NCBI RefSeq assembly: GCF_017488845.2
Contig: NZ_CP083373.1
Span: forward strand, 310,001 to 374,000
Source: Ensifer canadensis
Lineage (GTDB): Bacteria > Pseudomonadota > Alphaproteobacteria > Rhizobiales > Rhizobiaceae
Direction of reading: 5' to 3'
DNA: 64,000 bases
Shown: in pieces, positions 32,301 to 40,905 of the stretch
How positions within the stretch are numbered: position 1 is the first letter of the stretch
How the letters are laid out: every line of letters starts with the position of its first letter
Made by a program: the position numbers and the translations under genes
The notes under the pieces: model-generated
What the model was told of the DNA's origin: nothing
Databases searched by the model: none
Seen by the model: the letters and a program-made list of their open reading frames with translations, nothing else

Positions 32301-34860
32301 TTGGACCGGGCTGCTCGGCGCGATCGAGACCTATACCGTCCGTCGAGCATCGTCGCTGATTGACGAGGATGAGGAATCGCGCCGGCGGCGCGCGATCGGT
32401 ATCGCGATGTCGGGGCAGGCTCCGCAGGAGCGCTTTGTACCGTCTGGCATTGCGAGCAAGACACGTCGAGGTCCGATATCGCCGAACGAGCCGACGATCG
32501 CGTCAATTCTGCAGGCTTCCCGGGCATCGCAGCGAGGTGTCATCGCCCTCGTCGGTGCCTTGGGTGCTGGCCGCAATCTGGATGACGAAGAGGAATTGAA
32601 GAAGTCGGCCGGCGGGGGAGGGGGCGCAGGCCTTTCCGTGCCTCGCATGGCTCGGCCGATCTCCACGCGACGCGCCGCAACGGATAGATCCTCAGCGGAA
32701 ACCGCGAGCCGTGCAGCGATTGCCGCCGGTGCACAGCCGGTCGTGATCAAGGTGACGTCGACGGTATCGAGCCGGGCTTCGGCCGCCGGCCTGATGACCT
32801 ATCTCGGAACGCGCGAAGTCGAGAAGGAAAACGGCGACAGGGGCAAGGTCGATATCCCGATCTACGATCAGGATGGCCTCGCGGTCGCAAGCCGCGAGGA
32901 CCGGGCCGCGGCGCTGGCCGAATGGGGCGCGGAATTCCGTAACGCCTATGCGGTCAACGCGCTGGCCACATTTTCCTTTACCGTCGCCGATACGGTCGAC
33001 GATACCGCACTTCACGACGCCCTGAACGCCGCCTTTGGATCAAAGCCTTTCCTCTATTCTCGGCATCCGGATGGCAAGGTCTCGGTCTACGCGGTGACGG
33101 ACCTGCCGGCGAAGAAGATTGCGGATGCGTTGAAGATACGGGAGCGGGGCGAGGGTCCGGCACGCGCTGCGGAAAATGCGGAAGCCAGTTTTGCACGCCG
33201 ATTGGCCGACGCTGGAGTGACGGCCGAGGTGCGTATTCTCGGCGCCGCCGTCTCCGAAAAGTCCGGCCGCTACTTCCTTGAAAAATTCCTGCGCAACGGG
33301 AACAGCATCACCACCAGCGCCGGTGATCCGATCAAGCGCGGTTCGAGCGTCAAGGAAAAGGCGGATAGGATTTGGCGGGACTGGTCATCCCACATTCGCA
33401 CCGTCGAGCCACGTAATGCCTTCCATGTCATCTTCTCGGCGCGGACTGGGACCGATCCAGAGGCGATGACGCGGGCCGTGCGGGATTTTCTGAGCGAGCA
33501 GGTCGCCGGGCACAAGTGGATCACCGCTCATCATCCGGATACCGGCCATGTGCATGTCCATGCGATGATCTCGGCGCGAGACGACATCGGCAAGGCGCTG
33601 CGCCTCACCAAGCCGGAACTCTACGAATGGCGCGAGCGGTTCGCGGCCAAGGCGCGCGAACAGGGCATCGCCATGGTCGCCACGCGGCGCGCGGATGTGG
33701 CGGCTACCCGATCATACAGCCAGTCGCAGGCCGGCGCCTACGAGCGCAGCAAGAGCGATCCTCGCTATCTCAAGACGCCCGCCGTCACCAAACGCGTCGA
33801 GCGCAAGCGCGCCGGCGTCGTCGATCGCGCCTCGCTCATCAATGGCAACCTGGCTATCGCCGCGAAATGGCAGTCAACGGCGAGCGCCTTGAAGAAGGCC
33901 GGCGCGGAGCCGTCGGTGATCGCGGCGGCCGAGCGGTTCGCAGCCGCGGCGGCCGGACAAGCTGCGCAGCCAGCGCCGCGCCACGCTGCCGGCTTTGCCC
34001 TCCTTCGTCTGGAGACGGAGGAGGTCGCTGACTGCGACGCGATTGAGATCGTCCAGCGGGTGGCCGGCGTCGATAGCAACTTCGTTTCGGCCGGCGGCAA
34101 GACAATTTATGTGCTGGCGCCCACAACGGCGAGCGTCAGCAAAATAGAGCGCGAACTCGCCAAGCAGAACGACGAGTTTGACCCGGGCGGAGAGACGCTG
34201 TCCGTCGTCAGGGATTTCGAGGCGCGGATGCTCAAGCTGGGGATGCGTTCTGACGTAATCATTGAGGCGGTGGGCTCCTCGAAGGAGGGTTTACCGTCGC
34301 CCTGGCTTCAAAAGCGGTTTGAAGCCTTTGCGCAACGATCCGGCGCGCCGTCGAACGAGCCGTCGGCGGCACTCAAGACTCTCATCGCAAACATTCAACA
34401 GCAGAAGGAAAAGACCATGCCCCTATCGCTGGAACAGTTCGACGAGCGTGTTTCTCGAGCGAACAAATCGATGGACCGCCTCGAGACCATGGTCGACAGT
34501 AGTGCGGAGCGCCAGGCCGTCGAGGAGATGCGCAAGGAAATTTCCGCGCTCTTTGCCGAGCAGCGCCGTGACATCGAGATGCAGCAGATGCAATCGGTCG
34601 CTGACACCGCAGGGGGAGGGGGCACACCGCCGGCCGCCCGCGCCGACGAGGCGCGCACCCAGGACCGGGCCGCGCCGCCGACCGTCGATCCTGCTATAGC
34701 CGCCCAGCAGCAGGCAATTGCCGCCGGTCGTGCCGCTCGTGCGGCGCGGGAACAGGCTGCCACTGCCAAAGGTGCCCAGGACGAGCAGCGCCAGCAGATC
34801 CTCCGGCAGGCTGAGCAGGATCGCCAGCGCAGCAATGACCGCGATGGCGCGGAGCGGTAG
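32290..34860 (+). CDS. MOBP-type relaxase
   Basis: Encodes 856 residues from the GTG at 32290 (GGAGGGGG lies about ten bases upstream; the open frame begins earlier). After about 140 low-complexity residues comes the relaxase domain: ASAAGLMTYLGTREVE, RNAFHVIFSARTGTDPEA and the metal-binding three-histidine motif HHPDTGHVHVHAMIS near residues 413-426. The C-terminal half contains an Arg/Ala-rich linker, a possible DNA-binding part, and a long coiled-coil/low-complexity tail ending in QAEQDRQRSNDRDGAER. The large size and tail are unusual. A strong internal ribosome site lies at 34403-34416 (see findings). The enzyme nicks oriT and leads the DNA into the channel. Confidence 0.88.
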   Translation: MAHDWTGLLGAIETYTVRRASSLIDEDEESRRRRAIGIAMSGQAPQERFVPSGIASKTRRGPISPNEPTIASILQASRASQRGVIALVGALGAGRNLDDEEELKKSAGGGGGAGLSVPRMARPISTRRAATDRSSAETASRAAIAAGAQPVVIKVTSTVSSRASAAGLMTYLGTREVEKENGDRGKVDIPIYDQDGLAVASREDRAAALAEWGAEFRNAYAVNALATFSFTVADTVDDTALHDALNAAFGSKPFLYSRHPDGKVSVYAVTDLPAKKIADALKIRERGEGPARAAENAEASFARRLADAGVTAEVRILGAAVSEKSGRYFLEKFLRNGNSITTSAGDPIKRGSSVKEKADRIWRDWSSHIRTVEPRNAFHVIFSARTGTDPEAMTRAVRDFLSEQVAGHKWITAHHPDTGHVHVHAMISARDDIGKALRLTKPELYEWRERFAAKAREQGIAMVATRRADVAATRSYSQSQAGAYERSKSDPRYLKTPAVTKRVERKRAGVVDRASLINGNLAIAAKWQSTASALKKAGAEPSVIAAAERFAAAAAGQAAQPAPRHAAGFALLRLETEEVADCDAIEIVQRVAGVDSNFVSAGGKTIYVLAPTTASVSKIERELAKQNDEFDPGGETLSVVRDFEARMLKLGMRSDVIIEAVGSSKEGLPSPWLQKRFEAFAQRSGAPSNEPSAALKTLIANIQQQKEKTMPLSLEQFDERVSRANKSMDRLETMVDSSAERQAVEEMRKEISALFAEQRRDIEMQQMQSVADTAGGGGTPPAARADEARTQDRAAPPTVDPAIAAQQQAIAAGRAARAAREQAATAKGAQDEQRQQILRQAEQDRQRSNDRDGAER

Positions 34861-35107
34861 GCTCGATACTACTCTTCCATCAAGCCGTCAGTTCAGGGTC
34901 TCAGGTCACCGCACCTCCACCAAGGGATCAACAGGAGCTTGCCAGCTCGAAGCCGGTCTTTTCGCTCGTCGAGAACACGCGAACAATCGACGCGTTTTCT
35001 TTCTCCGCCATCGGACCCTTTTCGATACGATTGCGGGGAGCGCGCCTCCCGTTTTTCATTGCGGTGCGGCTGGCGCACCGCAATGAACAGACGCGAGCGC
35101 CCTGCAC
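34861..35107. other. Region between relaxase and catabolic island
   Basis: No gene. A perfect 12-bp inverted repeat (CATTGCGGTGCG at 35057-35068, CGCACCGCAATG at 35074-35085, loop of five) could be a bidirectional terminator for the converging relaxase and aldehyde dehydrogenase genes, although no T-run follows on either strand. Confidence 0.5.
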
Positions 35108-36541
35108 CTACGCCGATGTGTATGCCGTCTTGACGGTTGTGTAGAATTCGGCGGCGTAGCGACCTTGCTCGCGCGAGCCATGGGAGGAGCCCTTGCGGCC
35201 ACCGAAGGGCACGTGGAAATCGACGCCGGCGGTCGGCAGGTTGACCATCACCATGCCGGCCTCGGCATTGCGCTTGAAATGCGTCGCATGTTTCAGGCTG
35301 GTGGTGGCAATGCCCGACGACAGCCCGAACGGCGTGTCATTGGCAACGGCAAGCGCCTCGTCATAATCCTTCACCCGGATCACCGAAGCGACCGGTCCGA
35401 AGATTTCTTCGCGCGAGATGCGCATCTGGTTGGTTGCCTCGGTAAACAGCGCCGGCTGCAGGTAGAAGCCGGGCGTGTCGCGCTTCAAAAGCTCGCCGCC
35501 GAAGGCGAGTTTGGCGCCTTCCCGTTTGCCGATGGCGATGTAGTCGGTGTCCTGGTTGAGCTGGCTCTGGTCGACCACCGGGCCGATATGGGTGCCGGCC
35601 TTCAGCGCATCGTCGATGGTGAGCCCCTTCATGCGCTCGCCCATTGCCGCCACGAACCGGTCGTGAATGCCTTCGGTCACGATCACCCGCGACGAGGCGG
35701 TGCAACGCTGGCCGGTGGAGAAAAAGGCGGAATTGACGGCGGCTTCGACGGCAACGCTAAGATCGGCGTCGTCGAGCACCACGAACGGGTTCTTGCCGCC
35801 CATTTCCAGCTGGTATTTGCGATTGTGCTCGACCGAGGCCAGTGCCACGCGTTTGCCGGTGCCGGTCGAGCCGGTAAAGGTGATCGCGTGAATGTCGGGG
35901 CTGTCGAGCATCGTCTGGCCGACGACCGAACCCTTGCCCATCACCAAGTTCAACACGCCCTTCGGCAGGCCGGCACGATGGAGAATGTCGACAATCGACC
36001 ATGCCGAGCCCGGCACGAGGTCGGCAGGCTTGAAGACGACGGTGTTGCCGTAGCAGAGCGCCGGCGCGATCTTCCAGGCGGGAATGGCGATCGGGAAATT
36101 CCATGGCGTGATGATGCCGACGACGCCGACCGGCTCGCGGGTGATCTCGACGCCGATATCAGGGCGCACCGAGGGGATGATTTCGCCAGCCAACCGCAGC
36201 GCCTCGCCGGCAAAGAAGTCGAAGATCTGGCCGGCGCGCACGGTCTCGCCGATGCCTTCTGCCAGCGTCTTGCCCTCTTCGCGCGACAACAGCCGTCCGA
36301 GCTCGTCCTTGCGCGCCAGGATCTCGTCGGCGGTCTTTCGAAGGATCGCATGACGCTCGAGGATGCCGGAGCGCGACCAGGCCGGAAGGGCGGCCTTGGC
36401 CGCGGCAATCGCCGCCTTCGCATCGTCGGCCGAGGCGCGGGCATATTCCCCGATCACGTCGTTGGTGTCGGACGGATTGATATTGCGGACCGCATCGCTG
36501 CCGTGGATCCATTCACCATCGATCAGGTTTCTGTATGTCAT
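35108..36541 (-). CDS. Aldehyde dehydrogenase, alpha-ketoglutaric-semialdehyde-dehydrogenase-like
   Basis: NAD(P)-dependent aldehyde dehydrogenase, 477 residues from the ATG at 36541 (MTYRNLIDGEWIHG). Catalytic residues are in place: Glu in QLEMGGKNP and Cys in FFSTGQRCTASSRV; the cofactor loop is TFTGSTGTGKRVA, and IITPWNFPIAIPAWKIAPAL carries the conserved Asn. It groups by eye with alpha-ketoglutaric semialdehyde and succinate-semialdehyde type enzymes of sugar-acid and hydroxyproline breakdown, though the true substrate is unknown. It is divergent from the ABC importer operon; two TTGCC-N5-GGCAA boxes lie in the shared upstream region, so it probably belongs to the same regulon. Confidence 0.9.
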   Translation of the reverse strand: MTYRNLIDGEWIHGSDAVRNINPSDTNDVIGEYARASADDAKAAIAAAKAALPAWSRSGILERHAILRKTADEILARKDELGRLLSREEGKTLAEGIGETVRAGQIFDFFAGEALRLAGEIIPSVRPDIGVEITREPVGVVGIITPWNFPIAIPAWKIAPALCYGNTVVFKPADLVPGSAWSIVDILHRAGLPKGVLNLVMGKGSVVGQTMLDSPDIHAITFTGSTGTGKRVALASVEHNRKYQLEMGGKNPFVVLDDADLSVAVEAAVNSAFFSTGQRCTASSRVIVTEGIHDRFVAAMGERMKGLTIDDALKAGTHIGPVVDQSQLNQDTDYIAIGKREGAKLAFGGELLKRDTPGFYLQPALFTEATNQMRISREEIFGPVASVIRVKDYDEALAVANDTPFGLSSGIATTSLKHATHFKRNAEAGMVMVNLPTAGVDFHVPFGGRKGSSHGSREQGRYAAEFYTTVKTAYTSA

Positions 36542-36626
36542 GTCTATCCTCTGATGAGCCTTGGAGATGCGTTTGCTTATCCAATGGCGGCGGGCTCCAA
36601 CAAAGAGCAATCTTTCGACCCCGCCA

Positions 36627-36641
36627 TTGCCGAAACGGCAA
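36627..36641. promoter_or_regulatory. LysR-type box 1 (TTGCC-N5-GGCAA)
   Basis: TTGCCGAAACGGCAA, a perfect interrupted palindrome in the gap between the aldehyde dehydrogenase and the importer operon. It fits the T-N11-A pattern of LysR-family binding sites. Confidence 0.6.
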
Positions 36642-36660
36642 ACCTGGGAAAAGTTGGGTG

Positions 36661-36675
36661 TTGCCGTATTGGCAA
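36661..36675. promoter_or_regulatory. LysR-type box 2 (TTGCC-N5-GGCAA)
   Basis: TTGCCGTATTGGCAA, a second perfect copy 34 bases after box 1 (about three helical turns), as expected for a LysR tetramer bound at two adjacent sites. Confidence 0.6.
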
Positions 36676-36753
36676 TGCTTAGCGCTAAAAATTATGCTTT
36701 ATGAGATGGCAAATTCGATCATCATCGCTCCCATAACAAGCAAGGGGAACGAT

Positions 36754-37788
36754 ATGTCTCATTTCATGATGAACCGCCGAGGGTTCCTTTCGAATGCGGC
36801 CGCTGTGGGCGCGATTGCCGCCGCGCACAGTCTGATCAATGTCTCGGCAGGCCACGCGGCAGATACTGCCACAATCCGCATGCAGCTCGGTTGGCTACCC
36901 TCCAACGGACTTCTCGGAGAGCTCGTCGCTCGCAAGAAGGGCTACTATTCCGAAAAGGGAATCGAGCTCGAAATCGTACCCGGCGGACCTAATGTCGATG
37001 GTGTCGCCGGCGTCGCCGTTGGTCAGTCGACGATCGGGCAGGTCTCCTCCAGTCCGTCGGTCATGCTGGCCCGCTCGGCTGGCGCGCCGATCAAGGCATT
37101 CGCGGCCGGCTACCAGAAGCATCCCTTCGCGTATTTCTCTCGAAAGGCAAATCCCATTGCCAAGCCCGAGGACATGATCGGCAAGACGATCGCTGCCATC
37201 CCCACGTCGGTCATCCTTCTGCGCGCGCTTCTCGCCAAGAACGGGATCTCGGAAGATCAGGTCAAGATCGTCAACATGGGGTCGGACATGAACCAGCTGG
37301 TGACCGGTCAGGCCGATGCGGTCTGCGGCTGGCTTACCAACGTCAACGCCCTGAAGGTTCTGGGGGACGACCGCGTCGACCTGACCCTCTGGGACGGCGG
37401 CATCCGGCTCTATGCCAATGTCTACTACACGACCGACGATCAGCTGGAAAATCACGCCGACCATCTTTCGGCATTCGTCGCAGGCTCGGCGCGCGGGTGG
37501 GGTTATGCGCGCGACAACAAGGAAGAGGCCGTCGATATCCTGCTCGAATCCTATCCGAACCTTGACAAGGCAAGCGAGCTTGAGGCTATCGGGCCGTTGA
37601 TGAAGTTCGTGTTCAACGACGCCACCGCCGCGGTGGGTTGGGGTGGCATGGACCGCACGAACTGGGAGGAGCAGATCAAGACCTATGCGGACCTCGGCCA
37701 GTTCCAAGGGGCCGTGCCGAAGGCGGAGGACGTCTACACGATGGCAATCCTCGATGCCACGGCCGACATCCGCAAGAGCGTAGGATAA
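36754..37788 (+). CDS. NitT/TauT-family ABC substrate-binding protein
   Basis: Encodes 344 residues from the ATG at 36754 (MSHFMMNRRGFLSNAAAVGA), with GGGGA upstream. NRRGFLSNAA is a twin-arginine (Tat) signal. The mature part follows the SsuA/ThiY/NMT1 fold: TIRMQLGWLPSNGLLGELVA, ARKKGYYSEKGIELEIVPGG, GVAVGQSTIGQVSSSPSV, and DRTNWEEQIKTYADLGQF near the end. Relatives bind taurine, sulfonates, nitrate, pyrimidines or aromatic acids. It is the first gene of an importer operon leading into a CoA-pathway gene set, so the ligand is probably a carboxylic or heterocyclic compound. Confidence 0.9.
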   Translation: MSHFMMNRRGFLSNAAAVGAIAAAHSLINVSAGHAADTATIRMQLGWLPSNGLLGELVARKKGYYSEKGIELEIVPGGPNVDGVAGVAVGQSTIGQVSSSPSVMLARSAGAPIKAFAAGYQKHPFAYFSRKANPIAKPEDMIGKTIAAIPTSVILLRALLAKNGISEDQVKIVNMGSDMNQLVTGQADAVCGWLTNVNALKVLGDDRVDLTLWDGGIRLYANVYYTTDDQLENHADHLSAFVAGSARGWGYARDNKEEAVDILLESYPNLDKASELEAIGPLMKFVFNDATAAVGWGGMDRTNWEEQIKTYADLGQFQGAVPKAEDVYTMAILDATADIRKSVG

Positions 37789-37792
37789 GGCG

Positions 37793-38605
37793 ATGTTGGA
37801 AACGCTCAACAGACCCAAGCAGGCACCGATCGGCAACACCGGTGCCTCGGCGGTATCGGTGAAGAACCTTCACATTCGCTTCGGTGCGGATGATTCCAGC
37901 TTCACGGCCCTGTCCGACGTTTCGGTCGAGATACCGGCCGGCTCGCTCGTGACCATGCTCGGCCCTTCGGGCTGCGGCAAGTCGACGTTGCTGCGGACGG
38001 TCGCAGACCTGGTGCACATCAGCGATGGCTCGGTGTCCGTACACGACAAGACGCCGCGCAAGGCGCGTGAGGGCCGCGATTTCGCCTTCGTCTTCCAGGA
38101 GGCGACGTTGCTGCCGTGGCGCAATGTCATCGACAACGTGCGCCTCCCGCTGCAGGTGGGAAAACGAGAGGCGGGAGTGACCTACGCCGACCCGGAGGCC
38201 TTGCTGGCTCTCGTCGGATTGAAGGGGCGCGAAAAGGCGCTGCCGCACGAATTGTCCGGTGGCCAGCGCCAACGCGTGGCAATTGCCCGCGCACTCGTCA
38301 CCCGCCCGCGTATCCTGTTGATGGATGAGCCCTTCGGCGCGCTCGACGAGATCACGCGCGACAAGCTGAACGAGGAATTGCTGCGCCTCTGGCAGGAAAC
38401 AGGGACCACCATTCTGTTCGTCACGCATTCGATCCCGGAGGCGGTCTTTCTCGGTCAATACGTGCTGATGCTCGCGGCCCATCCCGGCCGCGTCAAGGAG
38501 TTCATGAAGGTCGACCTGCCACATCCGCGATCCCTCGCGATGCGTGACACGGTCGAGTTCATCCAGGTTACCGCCCACCTGCGCACACTTTTGGGAGAAT
38601 GTTGA
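37793..38605 (+). CDS. ABC transporter ATP-binding subunit
   Basis: Encodes 270 residues. Walker A GPSGCGKST, Q-loop FVFQEATLLPWRNV, signature LSGGQRQRVAIARAL, Walker B ILLMDEPFGALD and switch His THS are all intact. It is of the SsuB/TauB subtype and starts four bases after the substrate-binding gene, with the permease gene overlapping its stop codon. Confidence 0.93.
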   Translation: MLETLNRPKQAPIGNTGASAVSVKNLHIRFGADDSSFTALSDVSVEIPAGSLVTMLGPSGCGKSTLLRTVADLVHISDGSVSVHDKTPRKAREGRDFAFVFQEATLLPWRNVIDNVRLPLQVGKREAGVTYADPEALLALVGLKGREKALPHELSGGQRQRVAIARALVTRPRILLMDEPFGALDEITRDKLNEELLRLWQETGTTILFVTHSIPEAVFLGQYVLMLAAHPGRVKEFMKVDLPHPRSLAMRDTVEFIQVTAHLRTLLGEC

Positions 38606-39441
38606 TGGCAAATGCCCTTCCTTCGCAAGCGGAAGGCCGCGCTTTGACGGACGGCAACAGGTTCAGGATGCTAGATGCCGCCGCCGCCGCTGCCCTGAGA
38701 CACCTGCCGGCAACACTCGCGATCCTCGGCTGCATCCTCCTTTGGCAACTCGTCGTCTGGGGCTTCTCGGTGCCAACGTTCATGGCGCCCGGTCCGGTCG
38801 ACGTGATCAAGGCCTTCGGCGAAAATGGCGGCATCCTGTGGACGAACTTCTGGCCGACGCTCATGGAAGCGTTTCTCGGTTTCGTGTTCGGCAACGTCAT
38901 TGCCGTCCTCTTGGCGGTCTGGTTCGTCTACAGCCCGCTTGCCGAGCGGGCGTTCTATCCGATCGCCGTGATCATCAAGTCGATCCCGATCATCGCGCTT
39001 GCGCCGATCCTGGTGCTGCTCGTGGGCAACGGCATCGCGCCGAAGATCATCATCGCCGGCCTGATCTGCTTCTTCCCGACGCTCGTCAACATGGTCCAAG
39101 GACTGAAGTCGGCGAGCCCCGCAATGATCGATCTCATGCGCGTCCTGTCCGCCAGCAACTCCGAGATTTTCTGGAAGGTCCGCCTTCCCAGCTCGCTGCC
39201 TTTCCTTTTCGCCGCACTGAAGATCGCGGCAACCAGCAGCGTCATGGGCGCTATCGTCGCGGAATGGATCGGATCCAGCTACGGCCTTGGCGCCCTGATC
39301 ATCGAGGCGACCTATAATTTCCGATCGCCGCTGCTCTATGCGACCGTCGTGATCGCCGCCTCGCTCGCCGTGGTTCTCTTCTTCGCCGTTTCGTTCGCGG
39401 AATCGAAGATCGTCCGCTGGAAGCCGACGACGGACCACTAA
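38605..39441 (+). CDS. ABC transporter permease
   Basis: Encodes 278 residues with six membrane segments (for example LPATLAILGCILLWQLVVWG, FVFGNVIAVLLAVWFVY, ALIIEATYNFRSPLLYATVV, VVIAASLAVVLFFAVSFA) and the EAA-like coupling loop ALKIAATSSVMGAIVAEWIG. It belongs to the SsuC/TauC group. The ATG at 38605 overlaps the ATPase stop (TGATG); an in-frame ATG at 38599 is also possible. Confidence 0.9.
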   Translation: MANALPSQAEGRALTDGNRFRMLDAAAAAALRHLPATLAILGCILLWQLVVWGFSVPTFMAPGPVDVIKAFGENGGILWTNFWPTLMEAFLGFVFGNVIAVLLAVWFVYSPLAERAFYPIAVIIKSIPIIALAPILVLLVGNGIAPKIIIAGLICFFPTLVNMVQGLKSASPAMIDLMRVLSASNSEIFWKVRLPSSLPFLFAALKIAATSSVMGAIVAEWIGSSYGLGALIIEATYNFRSPLLYATVVIAASLAVVLFFAVSFAESKIVRWKPTTDH

Positions 39442-39549
39442 CCCCAAGACACCTGCAGCCGGACCTATCCAGGTCCGGCCACCCAACGAAGTCACTGGCT
39501 GTGAACTCTTTCACATCTCGCCGGACACTTTCCCTATGGAGGAACGACA

Positions 39550-40905
39550 ATGGAAACAATCAGGGAGCCTTTGCGTGACGCCAAGATCGTCGATCGCTCG
39601 GACGTGGTCGTCGTCGGCGGCGGCCCGGCAGGCATCTCCGCGGCCGTGTCGGCTGCGCGCACCGGAGCCAGCGTCACTCTGCTCGAGCGCTATCCCTATG
39701 TGGGCGGCCTTGCCTCGGGCGGTATGGTCCTGGTGCTCGACGACATGGTCAACAACGTCGAAATCACCGTGCGCGGCATCTGCATGGAGATGATCGAACG
39801 GATGAAGACGCTGGGCCTCTGCGTCACGCCGACGGATGGCGACCGCCAGCTCGATCTCCGCGATACGCCGGAAGCGTGGCGTCGGTGGGCGCGCTGGGGG
39901 TTGTTCGATTTCCACACGCCGTCTGCGCCGCATCCGATCTGCTACGCGGCCGCATTCGATCCGGACGCCTTCAAGCGCGTCGCCTACGACATCCTGCGCG
40001 AATCCGGCGTGAAGCTCAGGACACACAGCTGGTTTTCGTCGGCGATCGTCGAGAACAACACGATCAAGGGCGTAGTCTGCCAAACCAAGGCAGGGCGCGA
40101 GGCCATCATGGGCGATGTGGTCATCGATGCGTCGGGCGACCTCGATGTTGCCGCAGACGCCGGCGCTCAGCATACCGACGGCAACTTCATCCTGACGACG
40201 GTTTCCCGCTGGGGCGGTATCGACACCGAGGCAGCCGAGCGTTTCGAGTTCGAGGAACCGGAACGGTTCAAGCTGCTCGATCACGAAGCCAAGCGCCTGA
40301 TCGGCGGTTGCTGGTCGTTCTGGTGGCTGAAGACGCCGCTGCCCGGCGTCATCTGGCTGAACTGCCCACATATGCCGAAGCTTTCCGGTCTGCGCGTCGA
40401 AGACCTGACCTATGCCGAACTTGAGGGCCGCAGCCGCATCGCCCGCCTGCTCGATTTCGCCCGGGCGAACCTGCCGGGCTTCGAAAATGCCTATGTCATC
40501 GATTTTGCGCCGCAGACGGGCGTGCGCCAGTCGCGCCTGCTTCAGGGTGAGTATGTCGTCACCAAGGACGATGTGATGACCCGCCGCCACTTCTCTGACA
40601 CGGTCTGCCGCGGTCGTGACTACTACACGCCTTACCGGGCGATGCTGCCCAAGGAAGTCGACCAGCTGATCGTCGCAGGCAGGCACTATTCCGCGACGAT
40701 CCAGGCGCAGAAGTCGAGCCGCGAGATCCCGCCGTGCATGGCGATGGGCGAGGCGGCAGGTGTTGCTGCAACCGTCGCTCTCAACGCGGGCGTGAAGGTG
40801 CGAGACGCCGATGTCAGGGCGATCCAGAAGCAGCTCCGAGCCCAGGGCGCCGATCCAGGCGACGTTCCATCCGAAAATGCAACCTATCTGGAGGCCGCAG
40901 AATGA
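39550..40905 (+). CDS. FAD-dependent oxidoreductase (FAD_oxidored family)
   Basis: Encodes 451 residues. The N-terminus has the dinucleotide-binding motif DVVVVGGGPAGISAAVSAAR and ERYPYVGGLASGGMVLVLDD, typical of the PF12831 group that includes HdrA-like, tricarballylate-dehydrogenase-like and other flavoproteins. The second FAD motif is VVIDASGDLDVAADAGAQ, and QLIVAGRHYSATIQAQKSSR near the end binds FAD again. GAGG precedes the ATG. It lies 100 bases after the permease and directly before the CoA transferase. It may oxidise or reduce the imported substrate; the ferredoxin at 46.1 kb could be its redox partner. Confidence 0.85.
   Translation: METIREPLRDAKIVDRSDVVVVGGGPAGISAAVSAARTGASVTLLERYPYVGGLASGGMVLVLDDMVNNVEITVRGICMEMIERMKTLGLCVTPTDGDRQLDLRDTPEAWRRWARWGLFDFHTPSAPHPICYAAAFDPDAFKRVAYDILRESGVKLRTHSWFSSAIVENNTIKGVVCQTKAGREAIMGDVVIDASGDLDVAADAGAQHTDGNFILTTVSRWGGIDTEAAERFEFEEPERFKLLDHEAKRLIGGCWSFWWLKTPLPGVIWLNCPHMPKLSGLRVEDLTYAELEGRSRIARLLDFARANLPGFENAYVIDFAPQTGVRQSRLLQGEYVVTKDDVMTRRHFSDTVCRGRDYYTPYRAMLPKEVDQLIVAGRHYSATIQAQKSSREIPPCMAMGEAAGVAATVALNAGVKVRDADVRAIQKQLRAQGADPGDVPSENATYLEAAE

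Noticed and set aside
35165..36682. A 505-codon open frame antisense to the aldehyde dehydrogenase
   Set aside because: A G+C-driven shadow: the sense strand gives a perfect ALDH family protein, and the antisense frame has no family pattern.
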